Assembly: GCF_000350225.1 (NCBI RefSeq)
Contig: NW_005178965.1
Coordinates: 62,001-126,000, forward strand
Direction: 5' to 3'
DNA length: 64,000 nucleotides
Source of the DNA: Chondrus crispus
Lineage: Eukaryota > Rhodophyta > Florideophyceae > Gigartinales > Gigartinaceae
Shown here: positions 12,698 to 25,589 of the stretch, piece by piece
Numbering within the stretch: position 1 is the first letter of the stretch
Layout of the letters: the number at the start of each line of letters is the position of its first letter
Notes under the pieces: model-generated
Told to the model about the DNA's origin: nothing
What the model saw: the letters and a program-made list of their open reading frames with translations, nothing else
Database searches by the model: none
Program-made: the position numbers and the translations under genes

Positions 12698-12730
12698 GTG
12701 AACGCCGACGTTCACTCTTGAGGGGGGGGG
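12698..12730 (+). promoter_or_regulatory. hairpin and polypurine tract before 3' LTR of A
   Basis: A GTGAACG/CGTTCAC hairpin is followed by CTTGAG and a G-run that ends exactly at the LTR start TGATGTGG. This is where plus-strand priming would begin. It duplicates the end of pol at 7838-7867. Confidence 0.75.
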
Positions 12731-13322
12731 TGATGTGGTATAACCACAAACGGAAATTAGATTAGGATCGGATCAGGGACAGTAAGGCAACGAGCCTTAC
12801 AGCCATGCGCGCACACACGTGTTCTCCACGTGTACGGACGCGTATTACACGTGGACTGTCATCCCCGCCGGCTGACAGCGTTACAGTGTCGGTAGACCGG
12901 CACTACTGTAGAGTTATGATAGACTACAATGTACATTAAATATGAGCGGACCGCCGGCGGTGGACGACGAGAAGGGGGGACTTGTCAAGGATCCTCCACC
13001 TTGGTCCGCCCGCTTACTTTCAGGGACTTTCTTTAGTTACCTTAGAGTAGCACCGCGCGCGGGTTGAGGACGCACGCTACACGCCCACGAGCCGGCTCCG
13101 CCTCCGCCCGTCGGTACTGGATCGTCACCCAGTACCGCTCCGGGGCGTCGAGGCGTCGAACCGCTCGCACGTGCGCACGTCCTCCCCGATCCTTCTGTAC
13201 CACCGCTACCTCGAGCCCGTGCTCAGTACCGTGGGTGAGCCGTGCTTCTGTCTTCCCGCCGATCGGGGTCTTTCCGAACTGTCAGTACTCACCCCCTCGT
13301 CGTTGGGGGTGATTGTACTACA
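12731..13322 (+). repeat. 3' LTR of element A (592 bp)
   Basis: It starts TGATGTGGTATAACC right after the purine tract and ends ...TACTACA. It carries the same G-boxes as the 5' LTR. The five bases that follow (GCATG, 13323-13327) are the expected target duplication, and the left partner lies outside the window. The sequence beyond is the protease region of element B. Confidence 0.92.
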
Positions 13323-16300
13323 GCATGGAATCTCTAGTGTCCTACGGACCGACCCAAGACATTGGCGACGCGAACAATTGGCCACTCCGGACTTTCGGCA
13401 CAATTAGAATGCCTGTGAGGCTTGGAAAATTTGTGGCCGCAGCCGAGTTTATTGTATGCGAAAAACTAGCCGTCCCGCTAATTCTAGGCGCGGACTACTG
13501 TGACCGGTTTGTGGAAGCCATTTATCCAAGGAAGAAAACGGTTGAGTTGGCGGATTTCTCGGAGGTTCCGATAGTTAGGCGGTTCTCGACCAGAAAAAGG
13601 GAAGAAGAATGTCGTCCCGGGAGAGGACGAGAATGATGGAAAGGTGGAGCGAATTTCTCCTAAGGTAAAAGTGGCAAGAGCCACGACTATCGATCCAGGG
13701 ACGCAACCCGTCGTGGAATGCACCTCGTAGAGGGCGGGCTTGGTTGTGTTTCAGCCGTACTCGTTGTTGTACGAAAGGCACGGGTTGACGTGCACGAATG
13801 GTGTCGTTCAGGTTGAGCCTGACAGGCCATTTCGTTTACTCGTTGCGAATTTTAGGAAGTACCCTGTCAGGGTACAAAAAGGCCAAGTGGTGGCAGAATT
13901 ATTACCGCACCCGAGAGCCGCGCTCGAGAGCAAAACCACCATTGGTGAAGTTCTCGGAATTCAAGAAAGGAAGAAGGAAATTTTTCCTAATTCCACCAAG
14001 ACGTCTACGGGCGAGACAAGATACGAACCGTCGGATCAAGATCGCCAGGACCAGCAAAGAGAACGGGAGGAAAGGCTCTCGGCGACGGCAACTACGACGC
14101 CGGAGCGGCGGATTGAGCCTCCCCCGCCGGACGTGGAAGAACTCGACCTGAGCCACGTGCCGGACCGGCTGCGCAAAAGATTCCGTCGGATGTTAAAAAA
14201 ATATTCCCGCATGTGGGATGGGACCCTCGGTGAGATCAACACCACGGCCCACCGGATTGAACTGGCTCCGGATACAAGGCCAATTGCACAAGCTCCCTAC
14301 CGAGCCGGTCCAAAGGCTCGGCAAGTCGAGGACGCAGAAGTACAGAAGATGTTACAAGCAGGAGTCATCGAACCGGCGCAGTCAGAATGGGCGTCGCCCG
14401 TTTTATTAGTGCCCAAGCCGGACGGATCGATGCGCTTTTGCGTAGACTATCGCCGGTTAAACGCGGTAACGGTAAAGGACACGTACCCTTTACCGCGCAT
14501 GGATGAGTGTCTGGACTCGTTGGGAGACACCAAGGTCTTTTCCGCGTTAGACGCGATTTCAGGGTATTGGCAGATGCCTATTCCGGAAACGGACCGCGAC
14601 AAGACAGCTTTTTCGTGTCACTCAGGTCTCTACCGTTTTTCAAGAATGCCCTTCGGGCTTACCAACGCGCCAGCGACGTTTCAGAGAGCAATGGATATCC
14701 TGCTCTCTCCGTTCCGTTGGAAATGCTGTTTGGTGTATCTGGATGACATAATAATTTTTAGCAAGTCATGGGAGGAGCACATCGTGCACGTGGATGAAAT
14801 ACTTTCTGTATTGGAGAAGACAGGTGTGAAGCTCAAGCTTCGCAAGTGCGAATTTTTCGTCGAAAAGATCAAGTATCTGGGCCATGTCGTTCGGCCAGGT
14901 ACATCGGAGGTTGATGCCGCTCGTATCGCGGCGTTGGAACAAGTGTGGTACCCTCAAACGCAGACCCAGCTCAGAAGCTTTTTGGGACTTTGTAATGTCT
15001 ACTGCAGGTTTGTCCCACATTACGCGAAAATCGCGCATCCGCTCAATCAACTATTGAAGAAGGGACAACCGGTCCAATTGGAAGGATTCGACGAAATGTG
15101 CGAAAGAGCTTTCCATAAGCTCAAGGACACTATCTTGGCGCCACCGGTGTTGGCGCTGCCGAAGAAGGATCTACCATACTCGGTAGACACCGATGCAAGC
15201 GACTATCAAATCGGCGCTGCAGTATTTCAGACACATCCGGATGCGCAAGGTAAACCCATCGGGTTCTTTTCAAGAACGTTATCTGCAGCCGAGAGAAACT
15301 ACTCCGTATCAGAAAAAGATTGTCTAGCGGTAATTTGGGCCGTACAGACTTTAAGACCATATCTATATGGCGAGCACTTCATTGTGCATACCGACCATGC
15401 CTCATTGAGGTGGTTGATGAACGTATCCGACCCCAGCGGGAGATTCATCCGATGGAGGCTCCGCCTCTCGGAATCTGATTTCGAAATCAAGTACAAGAAT
15501 GGCAAGGCTAACAGCCAAGCTGATGCTCTGTCAAGATTACGGACCGCCGGAGAAACCGTCGACGAAATCGACGACGAAATCCCATGCTTTATGTCCGAAC
15601 CGGCCGAGGGTACAGTGGAGAACGAGGACAGTTTTGACGCGTTAGACGACATCCTCGCTCTTGAGGGGGAGCACCGCCCCTGAACGCTTCGATCAATTCC
15701 AAGCTGTCACTCCGGAGAAGCTCATTCGCGAGCAAGCCGTCGACCCCTTCTGCAACCGCATCAAGGAAGAAATGGACGCCGGAAAGGTGAGAACGTTCAG
15801 CATGGAGGCCGAGGAACTCGAAGGAACCCTATGCCATACCGCGGCGGAGTTTGTACAAGTGATGATACAATCGTTAAGGGACCGCGTCCTAGGGTTAAGC
15901 CATTACGCAAAACTGGCAGGACACCTGGGAGGCAGGAAACTTTACAAGACATTGAGAAGATATTTTTATCGGCCTATGATGGCCCTAGACTGCTATGCAG
16001 TCGCGAAGAATTGCGCCGCATGTGCGCGGGAAAGGGTGAAGTTAAGAAGACACACGAAGGAAATGAAGCTGTTCACGCCCAAAGCTCCGCCGGAGTTTGT
16101 GGCCATCGACATCCTCGGCGAGCTAATTACAACTAAACGAGGAAATCGGTATATTCTCGTGATCAGCGATCGATACTTGAAACTGGTACGAACCGTACCG
16201 TTGAAGAAGATATCAGCTGCGCATATCGCACAAGCCTTCGTTCACCATTGGGTATTCGTGTACGGACCGCCGGTCAAGCTGCTGTCCGACAATGGAACAC

Positions 16301-17330
16301 AGTTCACGGCCCGGTTCTTTCAGAATGTCTGCCGAATTCTCGGCATACGCAATGTGTTCACGACTACGTACCACCCGCAAGCCAACGGCCAAGTTGAGAG
16401 GTTTAACCGCACGCTGACTTTCGCGTTGCGAAAATATGTTGGAGAGCATCCCAAGGATTGGGACTTATTTAGCGGCGCTGTGACGTTCGCATACAACACG
16501 CAAGTTCATCGAACTACAAACATTGCGCCCTTCGAGCTGGTGTTAGCTCGGGCGCCGAGAAGCATTGCGTTACAAGCGCAGACAACTTTGGAGAACTTTA
16601 GCTCGTCACGAGCATACTACCTGAAATGGCAGTCGTGGTTGGAGAGCCTAATACGAAGCGCCGATAGGAGTTTGCGGAAGGAACAAGCCCGGTACAAGCG
16701 AAATTTCGACGCACGACTTCGCAAGCCGCAATATGAGATCCCACTGGGGGCCTACGTGTTCCTCCGGAAGGACCAGGGCACGTCTAGCGAACCAAAACAC
16801 AAGCTGGCACATGTCGCCACAGGACCTTATCAGGTCAGAAGATCATATCAACATACGGTAATCATTGCCATTGGCAATCAGGAGGAACGCGTACCGCGAG
16901 ACAGGGTGGAGTTAGCCCCAAGCCCGATGGACTATGCGCCGATAACTGGCGTACGGCAGGCGCTACAGTTCCTGGGAGAGCCGGAGCTAAATGAAGAAGG
17001 ATAGGTAATGGAGGACGAGGAACGTCCTCACACCCGTGCGCCTACGTCAGGGGACCAGGATACCTTAGTCAAACGCCGACAGCGGAGACACCCCCAGACC
17101 TACGCGAGTTCGGAAAGTCCAGAGAAGAGAATGAGTTGGAAGATCTTCGGAAGGGGGAAGGACAGTTGGACACGCAGGAAGAAGGAGCCGAGAGTCAGGA
17201 GTATGTGATCGACAAGATCGTGGACCACGGCTACGACGAGGAGAAATTAATTCTCAAAGTGAGGTGGTATGGGTATACCATCGAGGACGCAACGTGGGAC
17301 CTATTGAGCAGATCCCCCGCAGCGCGGTAG
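13323..17330 (+). mobile_element. pol: Ty3-type LTR element B, pol region
   Basis: This is a second chromodomain Ty3 element, clearly different from A in sequence and lower in GC. In order it shows the end of a protease (about 13.33-13.56 kb), RT (FCVDYRRLN, YLDD; about 14.2-14.9 kb), RNase H (DTDASDYQIG, TDHASLRWLM; about 15.17-15.54 kb), integrase (DILGEL, LSDNGTQF, YHPQANGQVERFNR; about 15.9-16.6 kb) and a chromodomain (LILKVRWYGYTIEDATW; about 17.2-17.3 kb). Its left half is not here because A's LTR abuts the protease. It looks broken, with about three interruptions. No LTR of its own could be recognised on the right. It is older than A by nesting. Confidence 0.88.
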
Positions 17331-17339
17331 TCACATATT

Positions 17340-20300
17340 TCCGAAGGAAAAGGCTGCCCTTACCCACGCAAGCGTCGCACGCACAACCGGGATAGCCATC
17401 CTAAATAGAATTGGTAGGTTAGAGACAACAGAGAGGTCAGAACTTCGAGGAAGGAACGCATCTACGAGGTTCGCAAATAAGGAGTTTGAAGGAAAGGAGA
17501 GCAAGGCAGAGAAGCGAGACTGTATCCTTGGATGAGGCATTGAGCCTCTCGGAAAACACACACGCATCATCACGGCATGCACGAGAAGTGACGTTTGGAA
17601 CGGACGGTCCGCCCGCGTGGGGGATGATGAAATCAAAAAAATATATAGATATATATGCGTGTCGACAACAAACCGCTGAACAGGCGAGAAAAGTGAGAAA
17701 TCGATTGCAGCCATGCTGTGAAATTATAATCAAAAAGCAGGAAAAATTACTACAGCTGTAGTACGCACGTGAAGTGGTGATCGTTCGCCACAGTCGGCGA
17801 CACAACTATTCTAAGTCGCCCCGCAGCTAAGTCCCACCCGACCCCACACGAAGCCGACCGTCACACTCACTGCTAACACACTGCCCATGCTCGACGAGCA
17901 CGGAGACCCGCCCAGAGGGACCACCCTCACAAGAACGCAGCTACGAATTCACCACGCAGTGACCGACGTCGACACTCACAACCGGTCCTATTTTTCCAGA
18001 ACGATCTACTTAGCACTTACCCATCGTGATTTCTCTTCAACTCTGTCGTTTCATTGTTTCTTTATTTTATTTTATTTTCCTATTTTCTGTTTTGTTATTG
18101 TTCTGTTTTACTTATTATTATTTTTTGTGTTGTCCGGGAGACGCCCCCGCACTGCGGGGGTCGATCAGAAGAACCTACAAGGACACTTCTGAAGGAAGCG
18201 AAGACAGGGGTAATCAGCGAGGAAGAGGAACGTCGATGACGCGGCGAGGTGGAGCGCGAAGAGCAAGGCGCGTACGGTGGTGATGAGATCCAGCAAGATC
18301 TCGCCACAGGTGCGAAATGGATTGAAACCCAAAGGATAATCTCAGGGGAGCGTCACAACATCTTACAATGTGGGAACGCAACCGACGGCAGCTTGCTAAA
18401 TACTGCTGAGAGCCGTGACCCTGTTCCCGACAATTCGAACGAGGGAACTATGAGGGAAGACAACGTGGCTGTCGAGTGCACTGAATCGATGCCAGGTAAT
18501 AATGACGTCGTCTGTATTGGACTGTACCAAGGGAATTTTCATACAGTTCTTAATGAGGTCTCATCGAGAGTTATTCAAGCTTCGCATAGTCGTCGCGACC
18601 GGGGAAGGCCTATTCTAACAAGGGCGTCGAGCACTCCAAACATAGCCTTTATGAGGCACAAGTTGAGGGAACTGCAGTGTATGGGTTTAAATAAGTCCGT
18701 GAAAACCCCCCTTCCCCGGGAAAAACGACGGCAATTTTTTTTGGGAGGCGCATGGAGGACGGAGCCAGACTGGCGAGCGGGTTACCGGCAAATCGAGGGA
18801 GAAGATGTGGAAAAGAGGCTGTTAATGTGCTCTTGTACACGAGCGAGGCGAGTCGAGAGGAAGTGGATGATGCGAGATGCGACAATGTCGCGGGGGAGAT
18901 ATTAGAAGCATGATGGGAATTGTCGCTTGCCCTGCTCATGGTCGGAACAAGGAACGGGAGCAGAAGGAACGAACCTCGCAAGGATGAAGGAACGTGACAC
19001 GATTCACGGGGAGAGTCCGAAGGACGAATATTTGCCGTCGGACGGGACCTCAAATGAGCCACTAGATACTCCAGAGATAATTTGGGAAAATGCCACTCCG
19101 GGATACCTCAGAGTTCACCTCAACATCACATCGTGAAGAAAGACGAGCGCTGCACAGCCAAATTGGGACCCAGGACATCATTTGGAATTTTTATCAAAAA
19201 TTGAGGAAAAGCTATCGCTGATCGTACGTGCGAGATGAGGGGATATTCTGACGACAAGTGCAAGTTTATGCCAGTACCACCCCCCCGCCGCATTTCTTTC
19301 CACCGCATACGCGAACTGCACGGCCAGTGTTATTGTTGTTGCAGAAGAAAGAGTGAAGGTCGGGCTAGTTATTCTGATGTGCGGACGGAACATGTCGTCG
19401 ACGACGAAAGCACCGCGACCAAGACTCGGAGCACACGCGAAGTCGTCGCGCAGATTGCGAACCGCGACCGACCGAGAGGATCACCTTGTACACCGCTCAC
19501 CAGCAAATGTTGCCCAGGTGAGGCAATTCGAACACGTCCAATCCTCTATCAGGAAGCATGACAAGGACAAAGGGGAACTGCGCACCTCCCGAAATACGCA
19601 CGCTGAAATGACGACACCGATCCGATGGGAAGAGTCCTTGTGGACTCGCACACCCGCATTCGCTGCGTCACAGCAGCCGCAAAGAAACATATATGTATTC
19701 CTCCTACACGCGATCGCCTGTAGAGTTCGGTATGCACCGGTTTGACGCTAGACTGTACATTCAAAGGCAGGAAAGGGCAGGGCGTCGTAGGGAAATTATT
19801 TATGATTTACCCACGTACTAATGAGACTTACGAGACGGCCGTACGTCGCCACAAGTGCGCCTGTCAGGCGGGATCCTTGTGGTAAGCTTGACAAGTGTAC
19901 CGAAGTGACGTGGGGTAGCTTGTGAAAATCACATTGGAGCAACAATTATGATCGGGCAAACTCGCACCGAGCTCCCCGGGCGGCGACGCGCAAGTGCAAA
20001 GGTGTACTCGATTTTTGGGAGGTTGTTCTCCCGCGATATTGGCCTCTGCGAGGTTGTGGAAATTGAAACTTTCTTTTTTTTCAAGAAGCAAGGAGTTTTT
20101 GGTCCGTGTTTGAAACCGGTCGAGGATTGAAGTGGTGGAGGAAGAAGATCCAGGTACCGAGGGACCGAAGGAGTTTGTGTACGGCTACTACCTGAAAACT
20201 AAAGCACGGACTGAGGTGGAGCTACGGAGTCCTTCAATGGGAGAAGATGTTGAATGGCGTTGTGTATACACGCACAGGGCATTAAACCAGGGACGGGTCG

Positions 20301-21701
20301 ACACAGTTCACCGGTCTAGTGATTCATGAGGAGTCAGGACCCCTGCCATGGAATTAGTTGGTGCTGTCAACACGGATGTAAATAGGCTGAGAAGCAGCGG
20401 TGGTAGGTGGTCTTGACGATGTTTTGGAGGATGCCCGATGTGCGAGAAAAGAGAAAGTAAGTGAGGAATTTGAAGAGGTAAAAAGGGAGAGACAAAAAGA
20501 GGAGGTAAACCACAAAAGAGGAGGAAAGGGAAGACGCACATCGAGGATGGGAGAAAGAGAAGGCCCAGGAAATTGAGGGAAATGGAGAAATGAAGAGGAG
20601 GAAAGAAAAGCAGACCACCTCAGAGACTCTAGGGGGGACTGTATTTCCTTAGGGAGGAATCTCCAAACCGGCAACGGAGCAATTGAAGTTGCGCTCATTG
20701 ATGACGTCTCGTGGACGGCTGAACCAGAAGGGGGGGCGACTAGAAAAGTTGTCTGGGACCGCCACGCCCCTGCAGACGGCAAGAAGAGGTCAAAAGAAAG
20801 GAGGAAGTCATAGATGCCGTAAACACGCACGTTGCCTTCACCGTTAGGCAGAGTCAGGGCGCATGAAAAGAGGGAGGAAAATTGCCAAGGATAAAGAGGA
20901 GGGATTGAAGAGAAGGAAACATAGGGGAATCAGGGAAGGGAAATTTGAAAATGCAAAAGAGGAGGAAGTTGGTGAAAAGAGGGGTACGACCGCAGTGACG
21001 GTACGCAGAAAAAAAAGAGGAGGAAGTTGGGAATAACAGGGGATTCGCAGGGGGGTTCTTTTTATCGCCCAAAAGGTCGTACGATCAAGTTGCTAGTCGA
21101 CTATCATGCGGGGAGGATGGGAAAAGAAAGACAAGTCGCAAGAAAGTGCTGTGGCCGCCGTCTCAATGAGACTATGCCCCAAGGGATTTTCCTATTGGAA
21201 GGGAGGTGGCAAGCCGAGCTAGAACTCGCAAGTCGTCTAGGGACGCCCCCTGGAGAGCTTCTCCCTCCACACCATGAGCCATGAGAAGGCGATGGTAAAC
21301 GGCGGCAGCAGAGGTATTATCTTTGGGAATTGTGGATGATGGAAGGACCGAGGTAGGGCGAGGAGCGGACCCTCAGGTGAAGGGGAAGTCGGACGTGGGG
21401 TCGGATCCCCGGCCGACGGTGGGGCTTCCCGGATAGAAATGGTTCCCGTCGAGCAGCTCGTAGGAGGAAGCTCGACGCGCGGAGGAGCCTGAGAGCGGGT
21501 CGAGCCCACGGGTGCCGTACATGACGGCAATGGCAAGGTTGGGACGAGTGTGACGAGCTGTCCTTCGCGTGAAGGGGAAGCAGGAAGTGAGGTTGGATTC
21601 ACATCGGAGGAAGACACGACTCGAAGCGACAAGATTTCCGCCGAGCTCGTGGGAGGAAGTACGACGCACACAGGGGCCTCAGACGCGGAGGGACGGACCG
21701 G
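17340..21701. other. gene-poor spacer, possibly 3' part of element B
   Basis: The stretch has a T-rich patch (about 18020-18130), long purine-rich tracts (about 20.4-21.1 kb) and no recognised domain. One plus-strand open frame (18249-18905, 218 residues) has mixed composition but matches nothing I know. At 21.3-21.7 kb a roughly 145-base unit is duplicated in diverged form; on the minus strand both copies read as Ser/Pro-rich protein. By position this could be B's own extended 3' region, similar to the one in A. No LTR-like end of B was found. Confidence 0.4.
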
Positions 21702-22296
21702 TGTGTGGTATAACCTCAAACGGAAATTACATTAGGATTGGATCAGGGACTGTAAGGCAACGAGCCTTACAGCCATGCGCGCACACACGTGTCCTCTACG
21801 TGTACGGGACGCGTACTACACGTGGACTGTCAGCCCCGCCGGCTGACAGCGTTACAGTGTCGGTAGACCGGCACTACTGTAGAGTTATGATAGACTTCAA
21901 TGTACATTAAATATGAGCGGACCGCCGGCGGTGGGGGACGACAAGCACGGACTTGTTAAGGATCCTCCACCTTGGTCCGCCCGCTTACTTTTTGGTACTT
22001 CCATCCGTTTTACCTAGGAGTCGCACCGCGCGCGGGTTGAGGACGCGCGTAGCACGCCCACGAGCCGGCTCCGCCTCCGCCCGTCGGTACTGGATCGTCA
22101 CCCAGTACCGATCCGGGGCGTCGAGGCGTAGAACCGCTCGCGCGTGCGCGCGTCCTCCCCGATCCCGCTCTACCACCGCTATCTCGAGCCCGTGCTCGGT
22201 ACCGTGGGTGGACTGTGCTTCTCTCTTCCCGCCGATCGGGGTCTTTCCGAACTGTCAGTACTCACCTCCCTCGTCGTTGGGGGTGATTATACTACA
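21702..22296 (+). repeat. LTR of truncated A-family copy
   Basis: It starts TGTGTGGTATAACC, ends ACTACA, and is followed by TGGTCTCCC as in A. It keeps the CACGTG motifs near its left end. The flanking bases on the left are ACCGG; no right-hand partner exists because the copy is truncated. Confidence 0.9.
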
Positions 22297-23879
22297 GTGG
22301 TCTCCCGACCTAGAAGACTCTCAAGATCGAACCGAGAAGACTATCGTTTACCTCTGCGTCCGTACGCGTCGAGATGAGTGGCGAATATCCCACCTCGATT
22401 CGCTCGGAGCCCGCCGATGTGCGAGAGGCAGCGCTCCGCGTCTGAGTCGGGGACGGGGACGCCGGTCCTCGAGACCGCGAACCGTCGCCCGACTTCTCCG
22501 AAGGACGCGCTCGCGCGATGTACGATCGCATCGCGGAGTATATTGAGGATGTCCGAACATCCCTCCGTATCGACGTCTCGGACAGCGTCTACGCCCGCTG
22601 TATGGATGAGTTGCGCTCCCTCTGCGAAGGAAGGTTTGAGCGCGTAACTCAGTCCTTGGAGAACCTGCGCGCCCTCGTCGACCAGCTACAGTCCCGTTTG
22701 GTACTGGTCGAAGAGGCGCGCATCGATTCCCCCGCCGTGGACGTTGCGGGTCGACCCGCGAGTGCAAACTCCGGGGCCCGACGAGACCCGCAACCCTTCC
22801 CATCAGCCGAACAGATGGGAGCGTTCGCGCACATAGCGGCGGAGCTCAACTCAACGCGCCGCCGTGCCCGTGAGATGGAACAGACCTCGGCCGAGAGACC
22901 GCCCGGAGCCCCCTCGAGTGGGCCCGGTGCCACTGTTCCTCCGGGCGCATCCGGAGCGCAGGAGTGGCCCCCGACTGGAGCCGTCACCAGTCGGAGGGCG
23001 GATGACATCAAGCCGACGGCGGACGCGAACTTCGCGTCCGAGACTCAAGCCCTGCCGTATGCATCTGGCAGCATGCGACAGTCCCGACGGGTACCGGACG
23101 AACCCGACCGTGGCCGTGGAGGAGTCGCCCGCGGATCAGGGGAACCGATTCTCCCCTTCGATCCTCGCTGGGGCGGCTACCAGCCAGCGGATCTTACCGC
23201 GCATCCCGGCCCCGTCGACGTCTGAACGTTGCCCGTCACGCCGTTCGGAACGTTGGGCCCCGCCGAACCCGGGCTCGAGTCCGTCCACACCATGATACAG
23301 GAGTTCAGCGCCGTCGCGAACTACCGCATGTATCGGTTGGACAACACCTCGAGGTTCGTTACCTCGGGTGACGCGGGACGGATCGCGACGTACGTCCAAC
23401 GCGGCCGTGGGCTCCGTCCCACGATGAAGAGCTTCGACGGTACTGATGCGGTTCAGTTGCTCCCGTTCCTGAAGGATATTCGGATAAACTTCAATGCCCA
23501 GCACCTGACCGAAGGTGTGGCAATCCGTGTCTTCGCTCACTTCCTCGAGCGGGACGCGGAGCGGTTGTATACGAGTTACACCATGCGCAGCCTCCGCGCC
23601 GGCCAGCTGCACGACGACACGAGCTGGTCTGGTCTCGTCAACCAATTTATCAAACGCTACCTAACCGACGACGTGTTAGGGGAAGCGTTTGATGCTGTCG
23701 CGTCGGCGCGACAGCTCCCTCACGAAACCGAGAACACGTTCGCAGACCGGCTGGAATCCGCCGCGTTCCGATGCACGGCCGTGTTCTCAGAACAAGCCCT
23801 CGCGCACTACTTCGTGCGTGGGTTATCCACTGCGACCTGAGCCGCGGTGGCAGAGACGGTACAACGGTTGCCCGGACAA
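21702..23879 (+). mobile_element. truncated copy of the A family (LTR, leader, front of gag)
   Basis: A 595-bp LTR (21702-22296), the same primer-binding site and leader, and the first part of gag closely match 1-2113. The match stops abruptly at about 23879 and unrelated AT-richer sequence follows. The copy is broken, with several interruptions beside the truncation. It has the same orientation as A. It may have inserted into the spacer right of element B. Confidence 0.9.
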
Positions 23880-25400
23880 AAAAGCAGCTGCTTTTAAAGA
23901 ATGTGTCTGTTCTGAGGCTTTCGTCGACCAGAACATACACAGCCGGTGGAGAATACGCACCTAGAACGATAAGAGGAAGCAAAAGGTTCTATAAAGGCGA
24001 AGACATGGTGTCTGTTTCTATTCGTCTGGTAATAACGTTACACGGATGTGTACACGTTTCACCCCGACCGTTTCAGATGAATTTGATCAATTTCACGCAC
24101 GAAAGGGATCCCAAATTTGAGATCCCTTTCGAATAAGATCTGAATGCTGGCAAAATTGCACCGTGGAAAAATAACGTCAATTCACATATGAGCCTTTGAG
24201 GGCGGGGTTTAGCGCGGCCAGGGATACGAACACATCGGATCAGATTCGGACATGATTGCGCTTTCAAGTGAGTTCCAAATGTCTAGTTTCACATGTCCAG
24301 CCCCATCTCATAAGGCCTCCGCCGACTGTGCCAGCCCCCATTCAGATCCTCCACCAGGTAAGTACGGGCTTTCCTCGCTCCCCTTCTCAGACTACCAGAT
24401 TACTAACCCGTTTGCACTTCGTTTCCATGCATTTTCAATGATCAGAGCGCGCGCGTCGATTACGTAGTCGAATGCAGGTAAGCCATTCACAGTGACTCCC
24501 AACGAGCGTGCTTCTGTAGCAACAAGTACTAACCCAACCGCTATCTCCTCACGCATATCACTGCGCTTGTCAACGTACGGATCATGGTCATGCTCTCCTC
24601 TGGAACGCCATCTGAAAGTAAGTTACTCACTGAGTCTGTCTACAGTCCTGAGCGCGATATCTGCAACAACCAGTACTAACCAAAGCGGCGTCCGTGTTCC
24701 TAAGTCCTCACTTCGTTCTACTGACTTTGCGATGATGATAGTCTGAAAGAAGGTAGTTAATAGTAAGTACATTTAGCTGAAGTAGGATATGTACAATGCC
24801 CCCTTCGAGTAGCTCAAAATAAATGGCAACCTCACTGCAGGGGCAGCGGGCTGCAATGCAGCTCACTGCACCGGCAGTGACGACGCCCATAGTCCGTGCG
24901 ATATGCCACCCTATGAGCACTGTACATAGATACTCAGATTCCGCCCAGGGGCAGCATGGGACCATACCATTTCTCGCCCGTGGGCACAGATGTAGGCCCA
25001 ATTGCACTACCCAGTACTGCCATACCAGGCAGCATCTTGTAGTCCAATACACTGCCCAGACGGGACGCTATGGGAGCGAAATTTAAGAATATGTATCCGC
25101 CCGCAGGCGAATTATCATTGTACATAAAAGCACCTGTGGGCGCCACACATAGTATACACATTACAGCCCGTGGGCGTATTCTAGTCCAATCAAACAACGC
25201 CCACGGGCGGGAAAAGGGATTAACTAAAGATCGCCCAAAGGCACATGTTTTGGGGTAGATTTTGCGACATTGTGGGTGATTTTTTGAGTCAAAATCTTTG
25301 AGCCCGTGGGCAGAAAAAATCAAACGCAAAATTGCCCGAAATTGGCCATTTTGACCTTCCTGTGACAGACGTCGCCACGTGAAGTTGCAAAAAGGTCATG
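23880..25400. other. non-coding stretch with hairpin and palindrome cluster
   Basis: No gene is recognisable. It holds an 11-bp perfect hairpin at 24100-24131 (CGAAAGGGATC and its complement around CCAAATTTGA), four GTAAG(T) sequences resembling splice donors between 24356 and 24770, and a cluster of GCCCRYGGGC palindromes from 24976 to 25311. Confidence 0.6.
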
Positions 25401-25589
25401 GCTCCCTCTCTCAACGTTTCAGAGGTGTACCTTCAATCTCTTAAATACAAAGAATGTCGTGTTTGGGTTCGCGAAGAGCTGCCTTTGGCCGCTTAATCTT
25501 AATTCATTGCTTAATATCTCCTGCCTTGCGTCGAGCTGCAAGAAGAACACCATACTTACGGTTGAAGAAATGGAAATTTTAATAGAAGA

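Larger units (their letters stand above)
1..13322 (+). mobile_element. Ty3-type (chromodomain) LTR element A
   Basis: This is a long LTR retroelement that copies itself through RNA and integrates with a chromodomain-tailed integrase. In order it shows a 5' LTR cut by the window edge, a primer-binding site, gag, pol (protease, RT, RNase H, integrase, chromodomain), an unusual 4.9-kb extension with an antisense coding-like block, a purine tract and the 3' LTR. Gag is open throughout. Pol is open apart from about one break, so the copy is nearly whole. The two LTRs differ at about a dozen of some 520 comparable bases (2-3%), so the insertion is fairly young. Sequence right of the 3' LTR belongs to a different Ty3 element (B), so A probably landed inside B. 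The left flank lies outside the window. Confidence 0.93.

Noticed and set aside
15650-15670. CTCTTGAGGGGG inside B as a central polypurine tract
   Set aside because: It matches the purine tract of A but lies in coding sequence between RNase H and integrase, where an LEG motif explains it; a single match is not enough.
12731-22296. Two A-family LTRs with element B between them as one chimeric element
   Set aside because: No primer-binding site follows the left LTR and no matching purine tract precedes the right one; nested insertion explains the layout better.
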